Positions 13,128-24,559 of a stretch of DNA of 64,000 bases are shown here, piece by piece. Positions within the stretch are counted from its first letter, which is position 1, and every line of letters starts with the position of its first letter. The DNA is taken from assembly GCA_029168955.1 (NCBI GenBank), contig JAPDOI010000022.1, forward strand, positions 434,001 to 498,000, given 5' to 3'. The notes under the pieces were generated by a model, which had not been told where the DNA came from, ran no database searches, and worked only from the letters and a program-made list of their open reading frames with translations. The stretch is from Aplectana chamaeleonis. Taxonomy: Eukaryota; Nematoda; Chromadorea; Rhabditida; Cosmocercidae. A program made the translations under genes and the position numbers.

Positions 13128-14416
13128 TTAGGTCTAGAAGTTAATTTCCGCGTTTTTACGCTTTTTACACTATTGAAAACTGGACATACTTAAACAAAAT
13201 TTTTATTCAAAATAATTTCCGTCATTAATAACAACCATTTCCCAGAGTTTGGGTAACTTATGGATTCCATCATAATAAAATTTTTCTGGTTTGGCCTCCA
13301 CCCATTCATCGAGCCATTTTGACATCTTGACGATCTTGAAAGCGCTGCTCCGCTAGACCATGCGCCATTGACCGGAAAAAGGTGATAATCCGACGGGCGC
13401 GATGTCTGGAGAGTACGGCGGGTGCGGTAAGACTTCCCATTTGAACTCTTTTAGCGTATCCTTTACCGTTCGAGCAACATGAGGTCGAGCGTTATCATGA
13501 AGCAATATGACTTTTTCGTGTCGACTCGCCCATTCTGGTCTCTTTGCTTCGATTTTCATGCCGCAATTGCGCTAGTTGATGTTGATAGCGATTCGCAGTA
13601 ACTGTTTCGCCAGGTTGAAGAAGTTCATAGTACAGTATACCGCGTTGATCCCACCATATGCACAGTAAGACCTTCTTCCCGTGGATGTTTGGTTTTGCGG
13701 TCGAAGTTGTTGTTTCACCAGGACTAACCCACGATTTTCTTCGCTTCGGATTGTCGTAGTACACCCACTTTTCATCGCCAGTTATGATGCGGTGTAAAAA
13801 AGACTTTCTTTGAATTGGTCCAACAAGATTTGTGAAGTTGTTTTTCTCTGCTCTTTGTTGCGTTCTGAGAGCTCATAGGGGATCCATTTTCCTTCCTTTT
13901 TGAATCTTCCCCATTGCCTTCAATCGAATAGAAATTGCTTTTTGGGTGACGCCGAGAGATGCCGCGAGCTGTTCTTGCGTTTGAGCCGAATCTTGATCCA
14001 ACAAAGCCTGGAAGTTCTTCGTCTTCGAACTTTTTTTGGCTGTCCTGGTCGATCTTTGTCCTTAACGTCAAAATCACCCGATTTGAAACGCTGAAACCAT
14101 TCTTGGCAGGTTCTTATGGATGGAGCAGCATCCCCGTAAGCTTGGGCAAGCATTTGGTGCGCGTCAGTGGCTTTCTTCTGAGATGAAAAAGGAAAAGGAG
14201 AGCTTCCCGCAAATGGCGTTTTTCCGGCACAAAAGTTGACATATTCTGAAACTAAAATAATACTTTTTTTATAAGGTACGTGAAGCAAGTTATATATCAA
14301 TAGAAAGCTGATAATACAGTGAGCATTATAACATAAAATTCGTTATATAAAAATAATTTTATTTTTTACAAAATATCAATAACAACAAAAACGCGGAAAT
14401 TAACTTCTAGACCTAA
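13128..14416 (-). mobile_element. mariner-family DNA transposon
   Basis: This 1289-bp element has matching inverted ends (TTAGGTCTAGAAGTTAATTT at the left, its complement at the right) of about 30 bp. It is flanked by TA duplications at 13126-13127 and 14417-14418. The length and the TA target are standard for mariner. The transposase is read on the minus strand. Intact ends suggest a fairly recent insertion or mobilisation in trans. Confidence 0.93.
13353..14242 (-). pseudogene. mariner transposase, frameshifted
   Basis: This would be a D,D34D cut-and-paste transposase. On the minus strand, from about 14242 downward, I see the N-terminal helix-turn-helix region, with KSGDFDVKDKDRPGQP. The first catalytic Asp is in GDEKW (near 13770) and the second in LHDNARPH (near 13490). 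YSPDIAP leads to where the third Asp should be, near 13385. Several frameshifts split the reading frame: early in the N-terminus, in the middle, and one base before the third catalytic Asp, so its frame is lost. The C-terminus after that is also out of frame. It is almost certainly inactive as a protein source. Confidence 0.9.
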
Positions 14417-14450
14417 TAAAAAAATCCAACACGACCTAGAGTTCGCGCAC

Positions 14451-14579
14451 TCATTTTAGTCTGATGAATGGACGGGGCTGCGATGGTAGATCACCCCGCG
14501 CGAATCGAAACCCCATTCTTCAGAGAGACCGCCAACCCTGCACGGCCAGCCGCCTGGTCCATGCGTCAGACTAAAATGA
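14451..14579 (+). repeat. Small dispersed repeat, copy 1
   Basis: A unit of about 129 bp with inverted ends TCATTTTAGTCTGA and TCAGACTAAAATGA. Similar copies are at 16352-16478 (same strand) and 31322-31420 (opposite strand, partial). A few bases upstream of the ends (GAGTTCGC) are also shared, so the true unit may extend further left. It may be a small MITE. Confidence 0.65.
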
Positions 14580-17002
14580 AAATGGAAACTATATCCAAGA
14601 CACAGGAAGTTTAAATCTCGGCTACGGACTGACTGACCTTTTCACAATCATTTTTTGGAGGGATTTCAAAACTATCTCTTGCTTGGCAAACGGTCTGAAT
14701 CCGGCCATTCAGCGAATGCAACTCCCGATCAAATCAAGGCTTGTTTTACGTACATCCCGGTGTTTTAGAAAACCAAGTTCTGGATGTTGTGGTATAATAC
14801 TGTGTATCAATAATCCGTGTTCAAAATTTCGCTAACGCCTCTCCGGATTTTTATAGTTTTGTGGAGGGGAAAAAGGTACCAGTTAGGCAAACTCTAGGGG
14901 GTTCAGAAGGAAACTATGTTCGGATTTGACTCAAAACTTTTTTCTAAGTGTTGTTTCGGAAGCTGATTTCTAATCTGAGATCTATCTGTCAATTTTTTTT
15001 GAAGATTTCGACTAATCTGGCCCAAAGCTTTCCACTGGGGGAAATTCGGTTGCCAAACACGACATTTGGCTAGATCGAAGTCTCAGACTTGGCTCAAACT
15101 TTCTCTGTGGGGTAGTTTGGATCTCAGAATACGAATTTAAGGTTCACTTGCTGATGTCAAAAATATTAGAGCAGGATACGTCAGTCACAATGCACTATGT
15201 CTAAGCTGAACCTGGAAAGTTTTTTTTTATAAAGACCCTAAAAATTCCCTGGAGATTGTTCCCTATTACCTTTCCGCGGAGCAGTGAAAACGCCCTTTTC
15301 GGAGCACCGGGGGCATTTGTAAGACAGTCCTTAGTAAGTTGGTTTAGGAATCGTCCACTATTTTGGTTCCAAAGTCAGTGAATATCGACTATCGTTGGGG
15401 AAACGAAGTTTCATGTCGCGAAATCTGCCTTTTTCTTAACAATGAGTTTCGAACATTGAGACCTTGCCACTGTTACAGATACGTGGTAGCATAAATATGT
15501 GCAAGCACCTATCGAGGCTATTTCTTCTGATTGCCAGCTTCTAGTCTATAGAAGGCCCTTTAAAGAAGGTTATCGTATGTGGAGGAATAAACGGTTCGCG
15601 AACACAGCGACCGGTGCAGGAACAAGCATTGAACTATTTTGGTTTAAACGCGTTACAGTGAAAATGTATGTTGCTCAAACATAATCCGAATTCCGTTCGA
15701 AATCGTACGAATTTTTCTTGGTTCCGTAAAGTGCGATTACATTGGTAGTGATGTTTTATCGGTGATAAATCAGAGTTTAAAATGGTGGACGCCGAAAACG
15801 ACACGGATCGGTGTCAATCAGCGGGTTTTTTCCCGCCGTCTTCCGCGATGCAGTGACAATGATGTTCTATGAGAACATTTTTCGGATAGAAAGATGAGAT
15901 GGAAAGAACGAAAGTGTGAAAAGAAGTGTCAACACGAAGCAAAGAGAAAACCGAATATGATACATATGAAGGGATACTAAGAGATGAAGATGAGAAGAGA
16001 TGAGATGGAGATATGTATGAACTGAGAGAATTCCTCAGCGACTCCTGCATTACATGGAGCACGGCCTCCTGTGCTAGGTTTAGGGCATGGGAGGCTGTGC
16101 TTAGAAGTTAAGGTCAGTATTACCTTACATCATTTACCGCATGTCTTCTAGTAAGAGAAACTCAATAACCAGGACTCGGCGGAAGGTTTCGGTCTCGCTT
16201 TTGTTGCCTTCATTTCCGGTCCGTTTCCAGCTATTCTGGTCCCAATACGGAAAAATATTACTTTTTTTGACTACGGATCACGCCGGAGTCGTGCTATCGC
16301 TAAAGGTGTGCTCTGTTTATTAAAGGGCGGCTTTACACAGAGTTCGCACAATAATTTTAGTCCGATGAATGGACGGGGTTGCGAAGGTAGATCAACCCGC
16401 GTGAGTCGCAATTCCCATCCTCCAGTGAGGCCGCCAACCCCGCACGGCCAATCACCTGGTCCACGCGTCAGACTAAACCGAAAACGGAAATCATACCTAC
16501 TAGCACGTCCTGTCAACTTTTTGGTTTCCCTTCCAAAAAATTTCGCCTCTTATCTTTTCTCGCCACTCAAGCTCCGTTTACGGAATCTTTGAGCATGTAA
16601 GGTGCACATCCTCTAGACGACGTGGATGGCGCGAAAATCTTGACCATTCGGAGCTTCGTTCGCTGCATGAGTTCGAGTTTGATCCGGCTTAGTGCTCCTA
16701 ACTAGTAGCGAGCCCCTGCGAAAAAAACCTCCCTGAAAGCGACGGGGTAGCCCAGTAGGGTTCATTGTTATCGTTAAAACATACTCCTGAATTATTCGCA
16801 CTTGAGATTTTTCTATTTTCAACAGCACTTTGATTTTTGCGTTCAAGTCAATGCACTTTCATGCGTTAAGTGCACCGGCCATGCATGACACCTTGATGCA
16901 TATAACCTTTTCTGCGTTACTTTCGTTATTTTTTCTCGTGTGAATAGCATTAACTAATGTTTTCTTTTAACTTGAAATTACCAATAATGATATCCTATCA
17001 CA
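14580..17002. other. Intergenic, with a second small-repeat copy
   Basis: From about 14860 to 15160 the sequence resembles the interior of the 1.1 kb inverted-end family at 26161 and 28519, with recurring phrases such as GGACTCAAA, GGGGTTATTTGG-like and TTCGACTAATCTG-like segments. The copy of the small dispersed repeat is at 16352-16478. The remainder is unassigned. Confidence 0.4.
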
Positions 17003-17447
17003 TTAAAGGCAGCGTTCACAATAAATCTGTTTCAGTTTCCACTGGGAATGGGTAGTGGAGGGGCACATTGTAACGCTGACGTCGAAAGAACGCATGAAAA
17101 TGAGCCAGGAAGAGCCCCAGAACAGCTCGAAGTTGCCACCTTGTGCGCAAGGCTAACCCCAAAAGCGCAATGCCCGCCCTCCGACTTGAACAAATGAAAA
17201 CTCGAGATCGTGAGATCAGCGATGGTTTCCGATCAAAAGCTCCGTTCTTCCCTTCGTTTTCAACTTCTCTCTTAACTCAGGTCAGCTCGCATACATCGGC
17301 TGCAAAAGACGGGAGTTACAACCATCGGACAACTCGTCCACCACGCTTCCCTAGCTCCATTTTTGAAGGACCATAACTATGTTCCCAGAAGGTCTTGTAC
17401 GATTCCAGAGACATCACTGGAATCAGAATGAGACCGCTTTCAAGATA

Positions 17448-19033
17448 CCGTATTTACTCTAATAGAAGTACACCTCTATTTGAAGTACACCTTTAATAGA
17501 AGTACACCTAAAAGGAAAGGCTGAGTATTAGAAGTACACCCTCTATTTGAAGTACACCTCTATTAGAAGTACATATAAAATAGAGGTCTGAGTATTAGAA
17601 GTGCACCTTCTATTTGAAGTACACCTCTTTTCGGAGTGGACCCCCGGTACTTGGGTAAGTTATTGGCAACACGACTGTGGCATTTGAGAGAGACCAATTT
17701 GCCCGAGATTTTTTTCCATAATGTGAGGTTTGAATGTTCACAAGAACTATCGGCCATCCCTTTCTTGGTCAAAGATTGGTTGTATGGGACAACTTAGATG
17801 AAACCTCAGCGAACTTCAAATGACCAGGAAAAAATGCAGAGCTGAAGTTCGATATTGGTGTTATTCGCAGCGAATGCACGAAGTTTATTCAGGTTCTTTA
17901 CAAATATTTTTGTTTGATTGGGTTTTAGCCAATCAAAGTCGACTTGTTTTGGCCCTAGACGTTGACTTTGTTGACTGCTTGAAAAATCAGGATTCCCGAA
18001 GATTGGATCATTTACGTATAGAAATCGCCTATACGACGAGGAAATCAGAAGCCACCAATGGTAGACTTTACCTACAGTGGATTGTGGACGCAAAGAACTC
18101 GCTTCTGGAAAAGCTGTTTTCAGGTCGTTCAAGAACCGCGCTTTTCAATCGCTCTGAACGGATCGAAAGGCGATCAGTTAAAGGCAGTGTTCACAATAAA
18201 TTTCACTTCCGATATCACCTCGGTTTACGGAAGGCTTACGGCCCTGTATAGCCAGACATGCTTAAAAACCACGCGAATGACGCGTTTTTGAGCAAAGTAG
18301 GCCCTCCCTTTTTTACGCCGATTTTTGAGCATGGAGGAATTGAACGCTATGAAGGTGCATTCAAGCGATCAGCTCACTTATCAGTGCTTCCTTGACTTGA
18401 TTATTCCTGTAATCTGAGTCTTCATTTGTTCACACCGAGGGGGTGGAAGTGGAGCACCGGGCGGTTCTGGAACACCAAAACTCTTGTTTGCAGCTGTTAT
18501 TCTGCCACTCCTGGCTCGTTTTTTAGCGTTTTTTCGACACTGGGAGTCTAGAATTCTCCTCGCCTGTCATTTCACTGTGGAAAGCCACCGATCATGTTTA
18601 TCGTGAAAGCTGCCTTTAAATTGTTTTTAAGCATAAAAGTCGATGAAGCACGTGTCAACAAGATCGAAAACGAATTTATACATTTTTTGGAAGAAATTAT
18701 GTAACTTGGGAAAGGTGTGAATAAATGATATCAGAGATATTGTAAGCATCAATTCAATTGAGCCTAGTCTGAAATTTTATTAAATACAAGTTTTTGGTGT
18801 TATACTGGAATTCAAGAAATGTGAAGAGTCTACCATTGGAAATTCAAAAAATTGCGCCGAATAATAGAAGTACACCCTCTATTAGAAGTACACCTCTAAT
18901 AAAAGTACACCAAAAAGAGAGGGCTGAGAATTAGAAGTACAGCCTCTATTTGAAGTACACCTCTAATAGAAGTACATATAAAATAGGGGTCTGAGTATTA
19001 GAAGTACATGTACTTCTAAAAGAGAAAATACGG
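17448..19033. mobile_element. pogo-like element with CCGTATTT ends and repeated subterminal motifs
   Basis: The ends are CCGTATTTACTC and GAGAAAATACGG, flanked by TA on both sides (17446-17447 and 19034-19035). About 180 bases inside each end consist of repeated AGAAGTACACC units alternating in spacing (17460-17635 and 18860-19016). These could be transposase binding sites. The interior has no intact transposase. The assignment to the Tc1/mariner superfamily (pogo group) is from the TA target and the end sequence, by resemblance only. Confidence 0.7.
18178..18620. mobile_element. TTTAAA MITE nested inside the pogo-like element
   Basis: It begins TTAAAGGCAGTGTTCACAAT and ends ATCGTGAAAGCTGCCTTTAAA. 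It lies wholly inside the pogo-like element, making a third level of nesting. The right half resembles the element at 19762, read in reverse. Confidence 0.72.
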
Positions 19034-19082
19034 TAATCGGAAAAACAGGGGAACGATTACCATCGTGAACACTGGCTTTAAG

Positions 19083-19761
19083 GGATTGAAGGCAGTGCAT
19101 GCGAGGATTTTCGTTCTGGAGTTTCCCATTTGATACAATTCGTTGGTCACCAAGTGTTACCCAAAAAGAAGCGACGAAAAACGCTTTAGAACGTCGTACT
19201 TTAGTAAAATAAATTTCTTGCTTGGACTTGGTGTTCGGCACGGTGAACATGTTTTAGGAAATTGTGACCAGTAAACATTGGGGTCAATCGAGATTGGTCC
19301 ACAGTATAGATCAGAGCAACCGAGAATTAAGAATTTTAAAGAACGGTTTTACAAGATATTTAATTGTCACAACAGACGTTCCTCTGTAAGGAAACAGGCG
19401 GGATGAGAGTTCAGTTTTTCATTTACTTCTAGCGCGATTCTCGCAATTTTCACGCCCTTTCCAGGCCTATACCTGACCCAATCACCGTTTCACAAGTAGA
19501 TATCACTTATAAAGAAAGTTATAAAAAGTCTATCAAAGCAAAATTTGCTAAAATGTTCTCAGGGAACCTAAAAAAGTAGGTCCCAAAATGCGGCAAATGT
19601 TCCAGAAATCATTTCTGTATGGATGGGAAAGCGCTTTTTACTATTCTCCACCACCTCTGGCCGTACTTTTTCTGACCTCACACGCATACTGTGAAGCCTC
19701 TCCGCATCAACCGTCAAGTATGAAATTTTCTGTCTTCTAGCACAGCAGTGTAGCCCACCAT
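19083..19761. other. Intergenic, nothing assigned
   Basis: This A/T-rich stretch lies between two MITEs. I see no coding exon, RNA gene or repeat end in it. Confidence 0.4.
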
Positions 19762-20779
19762 TTTGAAGACAGCGTTCACGATTATCTTCCTAGGTGGCTT
19801 TCCACAGCAAAATGATGGGCGAGAAAGTTCCTAAGCTCCCAGTGTCGAAAGAACGGTAAAAAAAGGAGCCAGTAGTGACAAAATAACGGCTGCGAACAAG
19901 CGTTTTGATGTACCAGAACCGCCCCGTGCTGCAGATCCGCCCCCTCGATATGAACAAATGAAGACTCAGATTACAGAAAAGGTCAAGCCAAGGAAGTGCT
20001 GATAAGTCACTTGATTACATTGAATGCTATCATCCTTCATAGCGGTCAATTCCTCCACGCTCAAAAATCAACGTAAACAAGGGAAAGCCTATTTCGGCTC
20101 AAAAAACGCGGCTTTCGAGTCCCTTTTGAGCATGCCTTGCTATAGTGGATCTATCTCCAGCAGGGACCGATGCACAACCCCTGCCGCCGACCCTGGTGGG
20201 CGCGCTGACAACGAGGTGGGCGCCCGGTGGAAGGGTATCGATCGATTTCTGGCCGCACAGCTGACCGGCAACAACGCATTTTCCTCTTTTTCATCCCTCT
20301 TCTGCTTTTTCCTTCCATCTTTCTATCTATCTCCTAGTTTTTCTGTTTCTCCGTTATTAACTAAGTGTTCTAATTGCCTGTGCGATGGAATATCAACCTT
20401 AAAAAAATTTGGATTATAAAGTTTGAAAGTCACGTAGTTTGTTGACGAAGACACGTGAATTAAACGTACAGACAATTAGAACGCCTAGTTAAGTGGAGAA
20501 ACAGAAAAACTAGGAGATGGATAGAAAGATGGTAGGAGAAAGCAGAAGAGGGATGATAACGAGGAAAATGCGTTGCTTCTGATCAGCTGTGCTGCCGGAA
20601 ATCGATCGATGCCCTATCACCGAGCTTCCACCCAGTTGCGCAGCGCGCCCACCAGTGCCGGCGGGTGGGGTTGTGCATCGGTCCCTGCCGTGGATAGATC
20701 CACTATATATGGGGCACCAGAGCTTTCGTAAACCGGGAAGATATTGGAATTGAAAATTAGCGTGAACCCTGCCTTTTAA
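19762..20779. mobile_element. TTTAAA-type MITE split by a foldback element
   Basis: The left end is TTTGAAGACAGCGTTCACGA and the right end is GCGTGAACCCTGCCTTTTAA. The left arm matches the right arm of the element at 18178 in reverse. It is interrupted at a TATA by the foldback element at 20145-20703. The matching uninterrupted sequence near 18245-18265 reads through a single TATA at this place. Confidence 0.7.
20145..20703. mobile_element. Foldback element with arms of about 240 bp
   Basis: It begins GTGGATCTATC and ends GATAGATCCAC, with TATA on both sides. The two halves (about 20145-20390 and 20460-20703) are inverted copies differing by scattered changes, separated by a loop of about 70 bases. 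It has no coding capacity. A transcript through it would fold into a long hairpin. Confidence 0.85.
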
Positions 20780-21288
20780 CCATATAACAGTTATCATTCA
20801 ATACCTCGGCTCAAGTCAATTACACCAATTTTTCGTCGAATGGGTATAGTGGAATTTACCACACGTCATTAATCCGTCGCCGAAAAATTCTCCCGCTCCC
20901 CTTCCATCAATTGAGCCTCTTCCATTCCCACCCCTTCCGAACGTTTGGACCATTCGTTGATTTTCTTGTTCAATTTTAGCCCCGTAATTACCTCATAAAC
21001 TAACTGACTGAGAATGCTCACCAAGTTTTTCTACTGTTTTTTTCCTTCACTCTTACAGCTGAGTTCTCTCTGCACCGGTTTCACCTAATACATCGTTATT
21101 TACGAACTTTAATTGATAACATTTATTACAACAATTAATTACAAACACAATTCCGTGTCGTGCATTCACATGATTAACTCCTGTTCATCTTTTACCATTT
21201 TCACTCATAACATTCTTGTTATTTATCTAGCTAGTAGTACTACTTTTGCTGACTTTTTTCAACAAATTTTCGCAGTTTACGAAATATG
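20780..21288. other. Intergenic, nothing assigned
   Basis: A C/T-rich stretch with no supported feature. Confidence 0.35.
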
Positions 21289-21397
21289 TCCTCCTCCCCC
21301 TCCAGCGAGGTGTCCCTCTGCCCCCACCTCAACTAATTTGGCTCACCGCGCCCAAATTAGTTGAGGTGGGGGCAGAGGGAGACCTCGCTGGAGGGGG
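21289..21397. repeat. Near-perfect hairpin of about 47-bp arms
   Basis: The left arm (CCCCCTCCAGCGAGGTGTCC onward) pairs with the right arm (ending GACCTCGCTGGAGGGGG) across a loop of about ten bases (CTCACCGCGC). I see only one mismatch in the arms. The G run at the right end is longer than the matching C run. Confidence 0.85.
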
Positions 21398-21925
21398 GGG
21401 GGGTCTGAACAGAATCGAAACCTCTCACACCGCACGCCGTAACCTAGTCTGAGTGGTTTCACGACTAGTATGTAATCCCCTCAGAGCCAAAATTTCTTTC
21501 GCGGACATTGGATTTTTTCAAAATCGTTGAGGGTGCGCGCTTTTATGGAGTATTACCAAACCAGGGTGTTTTGATGTTGGGAACGAGGGCGACTTCCTTC
21601 ATATATGTACGTTCCTGAATGTGATTGAAACTATGACTCGGATAGTCAATTTTCTGTTACCTGTTCATTATGATGATTGCAGTATAGAGCTACAATCTAT
21701 CGTAATTTCCTGTTTTTTGTTCAGGTTCTATTCATTAGGTATGGAATAGTTGTTTTTTCCTTTCGCATGGAATTCTGACTGTGTTCTCTGTAAAAACGAC
21801 ACTACCTGATATATACATGAGGCTCATTCCTGTCAGAGCAATATCTGTACAGAATGGCAGTTAAGTTCATGTCGTGACACTCCTGCGCCTAATCTCAAAA
21901 TCACTGTTTACGATATGCGTCTTTC

Positions 21926-22468
21926 TTAAAGGCATCGTACGCGCTGAAATCCACTTTCCGTTTCTTATGCTCAGTCCCTTCCTCGGACCCCTGTGAGAAC
22001 GTACAACGAGCTTGGCTGCTCAAAAACGTACCATTGTGAGCATAGAGGAAGTGGAAAGTAAGGAATTCCGTCAAAAGGGGCCGGCCCTTCCGTCAGTCAT
22101 TTGACACTTTCGCAATATTTGAGCAGAACGTCGTGTCGCTAAGTACAGGGCATGCCACTGTACGCTGACGCACCGTCGGACGAAAGTGGCATTATCGACT
22201 GGAAATTTCTCGTCACAACGAGCGATTGCTTCCAACGCTGCGCCAATGGACGAATCGTAGAACTGTTTCTTGCGCCCTCCGCGTAACTATCCCGAGTTGA
22301 AGCCGGCGCGAATTTCAAATGATTTTCAGAAGTTTTTTTAAAACGTGTTTTCTTGAAAAGTTAACCTTTTTGAGCGGGCTTTTCGCTACCTTTAGTCACT
22401 ATAGGGGGCTTACAACTCGAAAACGCTTAAAAACGAAACATGGTTTTCAGCGCGTACGATGCCTTTAA
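21926..22468. mobile_element. TTTAAA MITE, family 4, copy 1
   Basis: It begins TTAAAGGCATCGTACGCGCT and ends AGCGCGTACGATGCCTTTAA, about 543 bp. The inverted ends match for about 20 bases. The second copy is at 33352. Confidence 0.85.
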
Positions 22469-24559
22469 CCTTCGAATAAAAAAACAGTTATAGTATCCCT
22501 GCGGAGCAGATCTGCATCGAAAAAAATAGAATCATAAGGTTTCTTCAGAGACAAAAAGCGGCTTTGAAGATTATAGATCGAAGACTAGTCAGGGTCGGCC
22601 TCTTTGGGTTCAGTTGGTGTCATCAACTCCAACACGGCAGTATCACTCCCTTACGTTGACCTGCGATCATCAGCAATGGTTTTTATCAGAATAGCCAATA
22701 GATTTTTCCGATTTCTGACTGACGAAAAGTTCCGAATCTTTTCGACCACCATTGATCACGAATTCATTGTCCCTATAAATCAGTGACCACTTTGTTAATT
22801 ATAGGCCCAAGAGCGGCAGTGATACTGCCGTGGCAGGCAGCGTTCATTCTCTGCAAGAGGGCTCAGCTACGCAAAATCGATGTTCATAGTGTTCAAACAA
22901 TTTGCTAGCCTCTCATGGACGGGTGATAGTCGTAATGTATTTCAGCCGCAAGAGAGGCGGGGAAAAGTGGGATGAGCGGCGCGCGATTGGACGGGCGGGG
23001 GGAGCAGCAGCGCGCGTAATCGGACGAAACGCAGGGTTTCCCCGCCTCTCTTGCAGCTGCAAAACATTTCAACCATCAGCACGCAAGCATGCTCTCCTGC
23101 ACTTACCCGAACTCCAAAAAGGAAGCAGCAAGTTTTAAGCTCACTGCTCCAACACTAAAACAGGGAAGATTAAACTATTATTCTTGTTTTCCATAATCTC
23201 ACCCCGGAATAAGCAAGCAGTGGGAAATGCTCAGCCGTGGGGCCGAATTGATCTATTGATCACCCGATTGAACGTTTTCAAACGAATCAACACAAGGTAA
23301 GGGGTGGTTGCCCGTGTTAGTTCGCTGGTACGGGCTACTCGGGCGTTGAGGAGCGTTCAGAGGCGTATAAGAACGGGAACGCGCGCTCTCGCGACGCAAG
23401 GACGCTCCCTGATACCCTTTTCACGGATATTTTGCCTTTTGGCGACAAGCAATGATATCCGACGTTGCGCGCGGCCCCCACCAGGAGTGTGCGAAGAATG
23501 AGACACCGACGTGCATAGTGGCCCGAAATCGGTGATAGCGCGCGCTACCATGATTCTTAATGCCGCCACAGGCCTGTGGTAGATCAACCGATAGTATCGA
23601 ATCATCCCACCATCAACGAAGAAGTTTCGCAAAAAAAAAGGTGAACGCCGCGTTGCGACGTCGGTCAGTCGGCGTCGCGCTCTGGTATTCAACAATGTCG
23701 TAGCCCTATCTCATGACGTGTCGGACGGCGCCGTCCGGCGAACTGTGAGAGGGGCTTAAGTGTGGATGACAGCAGCTGGACAGAAGGAGGCTGACCCTGA
23801 CAAGTGGAATAATCTTTAAAGTAATTTTGATAACTCTGAGAAAGCGTTCAGATCCTTTGACCAGGGATTCAAAACGATCACGTTAGAATTCACGAACAGA
23901 GTTCTGCCCCTGCTCATCATGCCTTCCGAAACAATCAAAGAAGTTGTAAGAACCGTACATAAGGTGATTTCGATCTGTAGTAAGGTCTCCTCGATGCTTC
24001 TGGCTGCAATTCGAACCCTTCCCGTGTCTCATTGTCAAAATCACGTTTCGAATCTTCCGTCTAAGAGGGCCATGGAACAATGCGTGATGTAACTTTGCAG
24101 GTTCTCCCTGCGCTTCGGACCTCTGCTCAAACAGACAGCATCCTGCTTAAGATGGTGCGAGCGAAGACTCAGCGTCTTTCTGAAGAATCTCTAAATGCCT
24201 TGGAGCCACAAATCAATTTCTTCATTCGGCCACTTCATCGACAGTCAAGATTTGTGGTTGGCTCGGACTCGAGCCCTATTAGCAACACCGGAGGTGGAGG
24301 CATTGATCTCTCTGCTTGCGCGAACTCTTCAGAAAGTGCGTAGAGCTGAAAAAGACGCTCCTTGCCTTCCTAGTGGTTGTGAGCGGATTAGCGAAGTGTC
24401 TGGTTGCGTGTTCGAACATTAGCGTAGCAAGAATGGCGCAGCACTTGGAACTATGTATCTCTGAGAATGCTATCTTAAAAATCAATCAATAAACTGCTGA
24501 AAATCGTCGGAATCCGGGTACCCATCGGCTTACCAATGATGCAACAATGTGAGCTACAA
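22469..24559. other. Intergenic with one foldback repeat
   Basis: Inverted arms around GCAAGAGAGGCGGGGAAA lie near 22945-22965 and 23038-23060, flanking a GC-rich centre. A second GC-rich patch lies at 23330-23760. From about 23880 to 24480, the minus strand carries broken open frames that may belong to the transposase remnant to the right. No host gene is supported. Confidence 0.4.

Larger units (their letters stand above)
17003..19082. mobile_element. TTTAAA MITE, family 1, carrying nested insertions
   Basis: The left end (TTAAAGGCAGCGTTCACAAT) and the first 440 bases align with the element at 9279. The right end (CATCGTGAACACTGGCTTTAA) completes it after a 1.6 kb interruption. The break falls after CAAGATA in the shared sequence, and the alignment resumes at AAAAACAG. 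The interruption is the pogo-like element listed next. Confidence 0.8.

Noticed and set aside
14451..14579. CTGATGA ... GAAAC in the small dispersed repeat as another hammerhead
   Set aside because: The bases flanking the two boxes do not pair to form stem II, and the second copy at 16352 does not keep the GAAA box.
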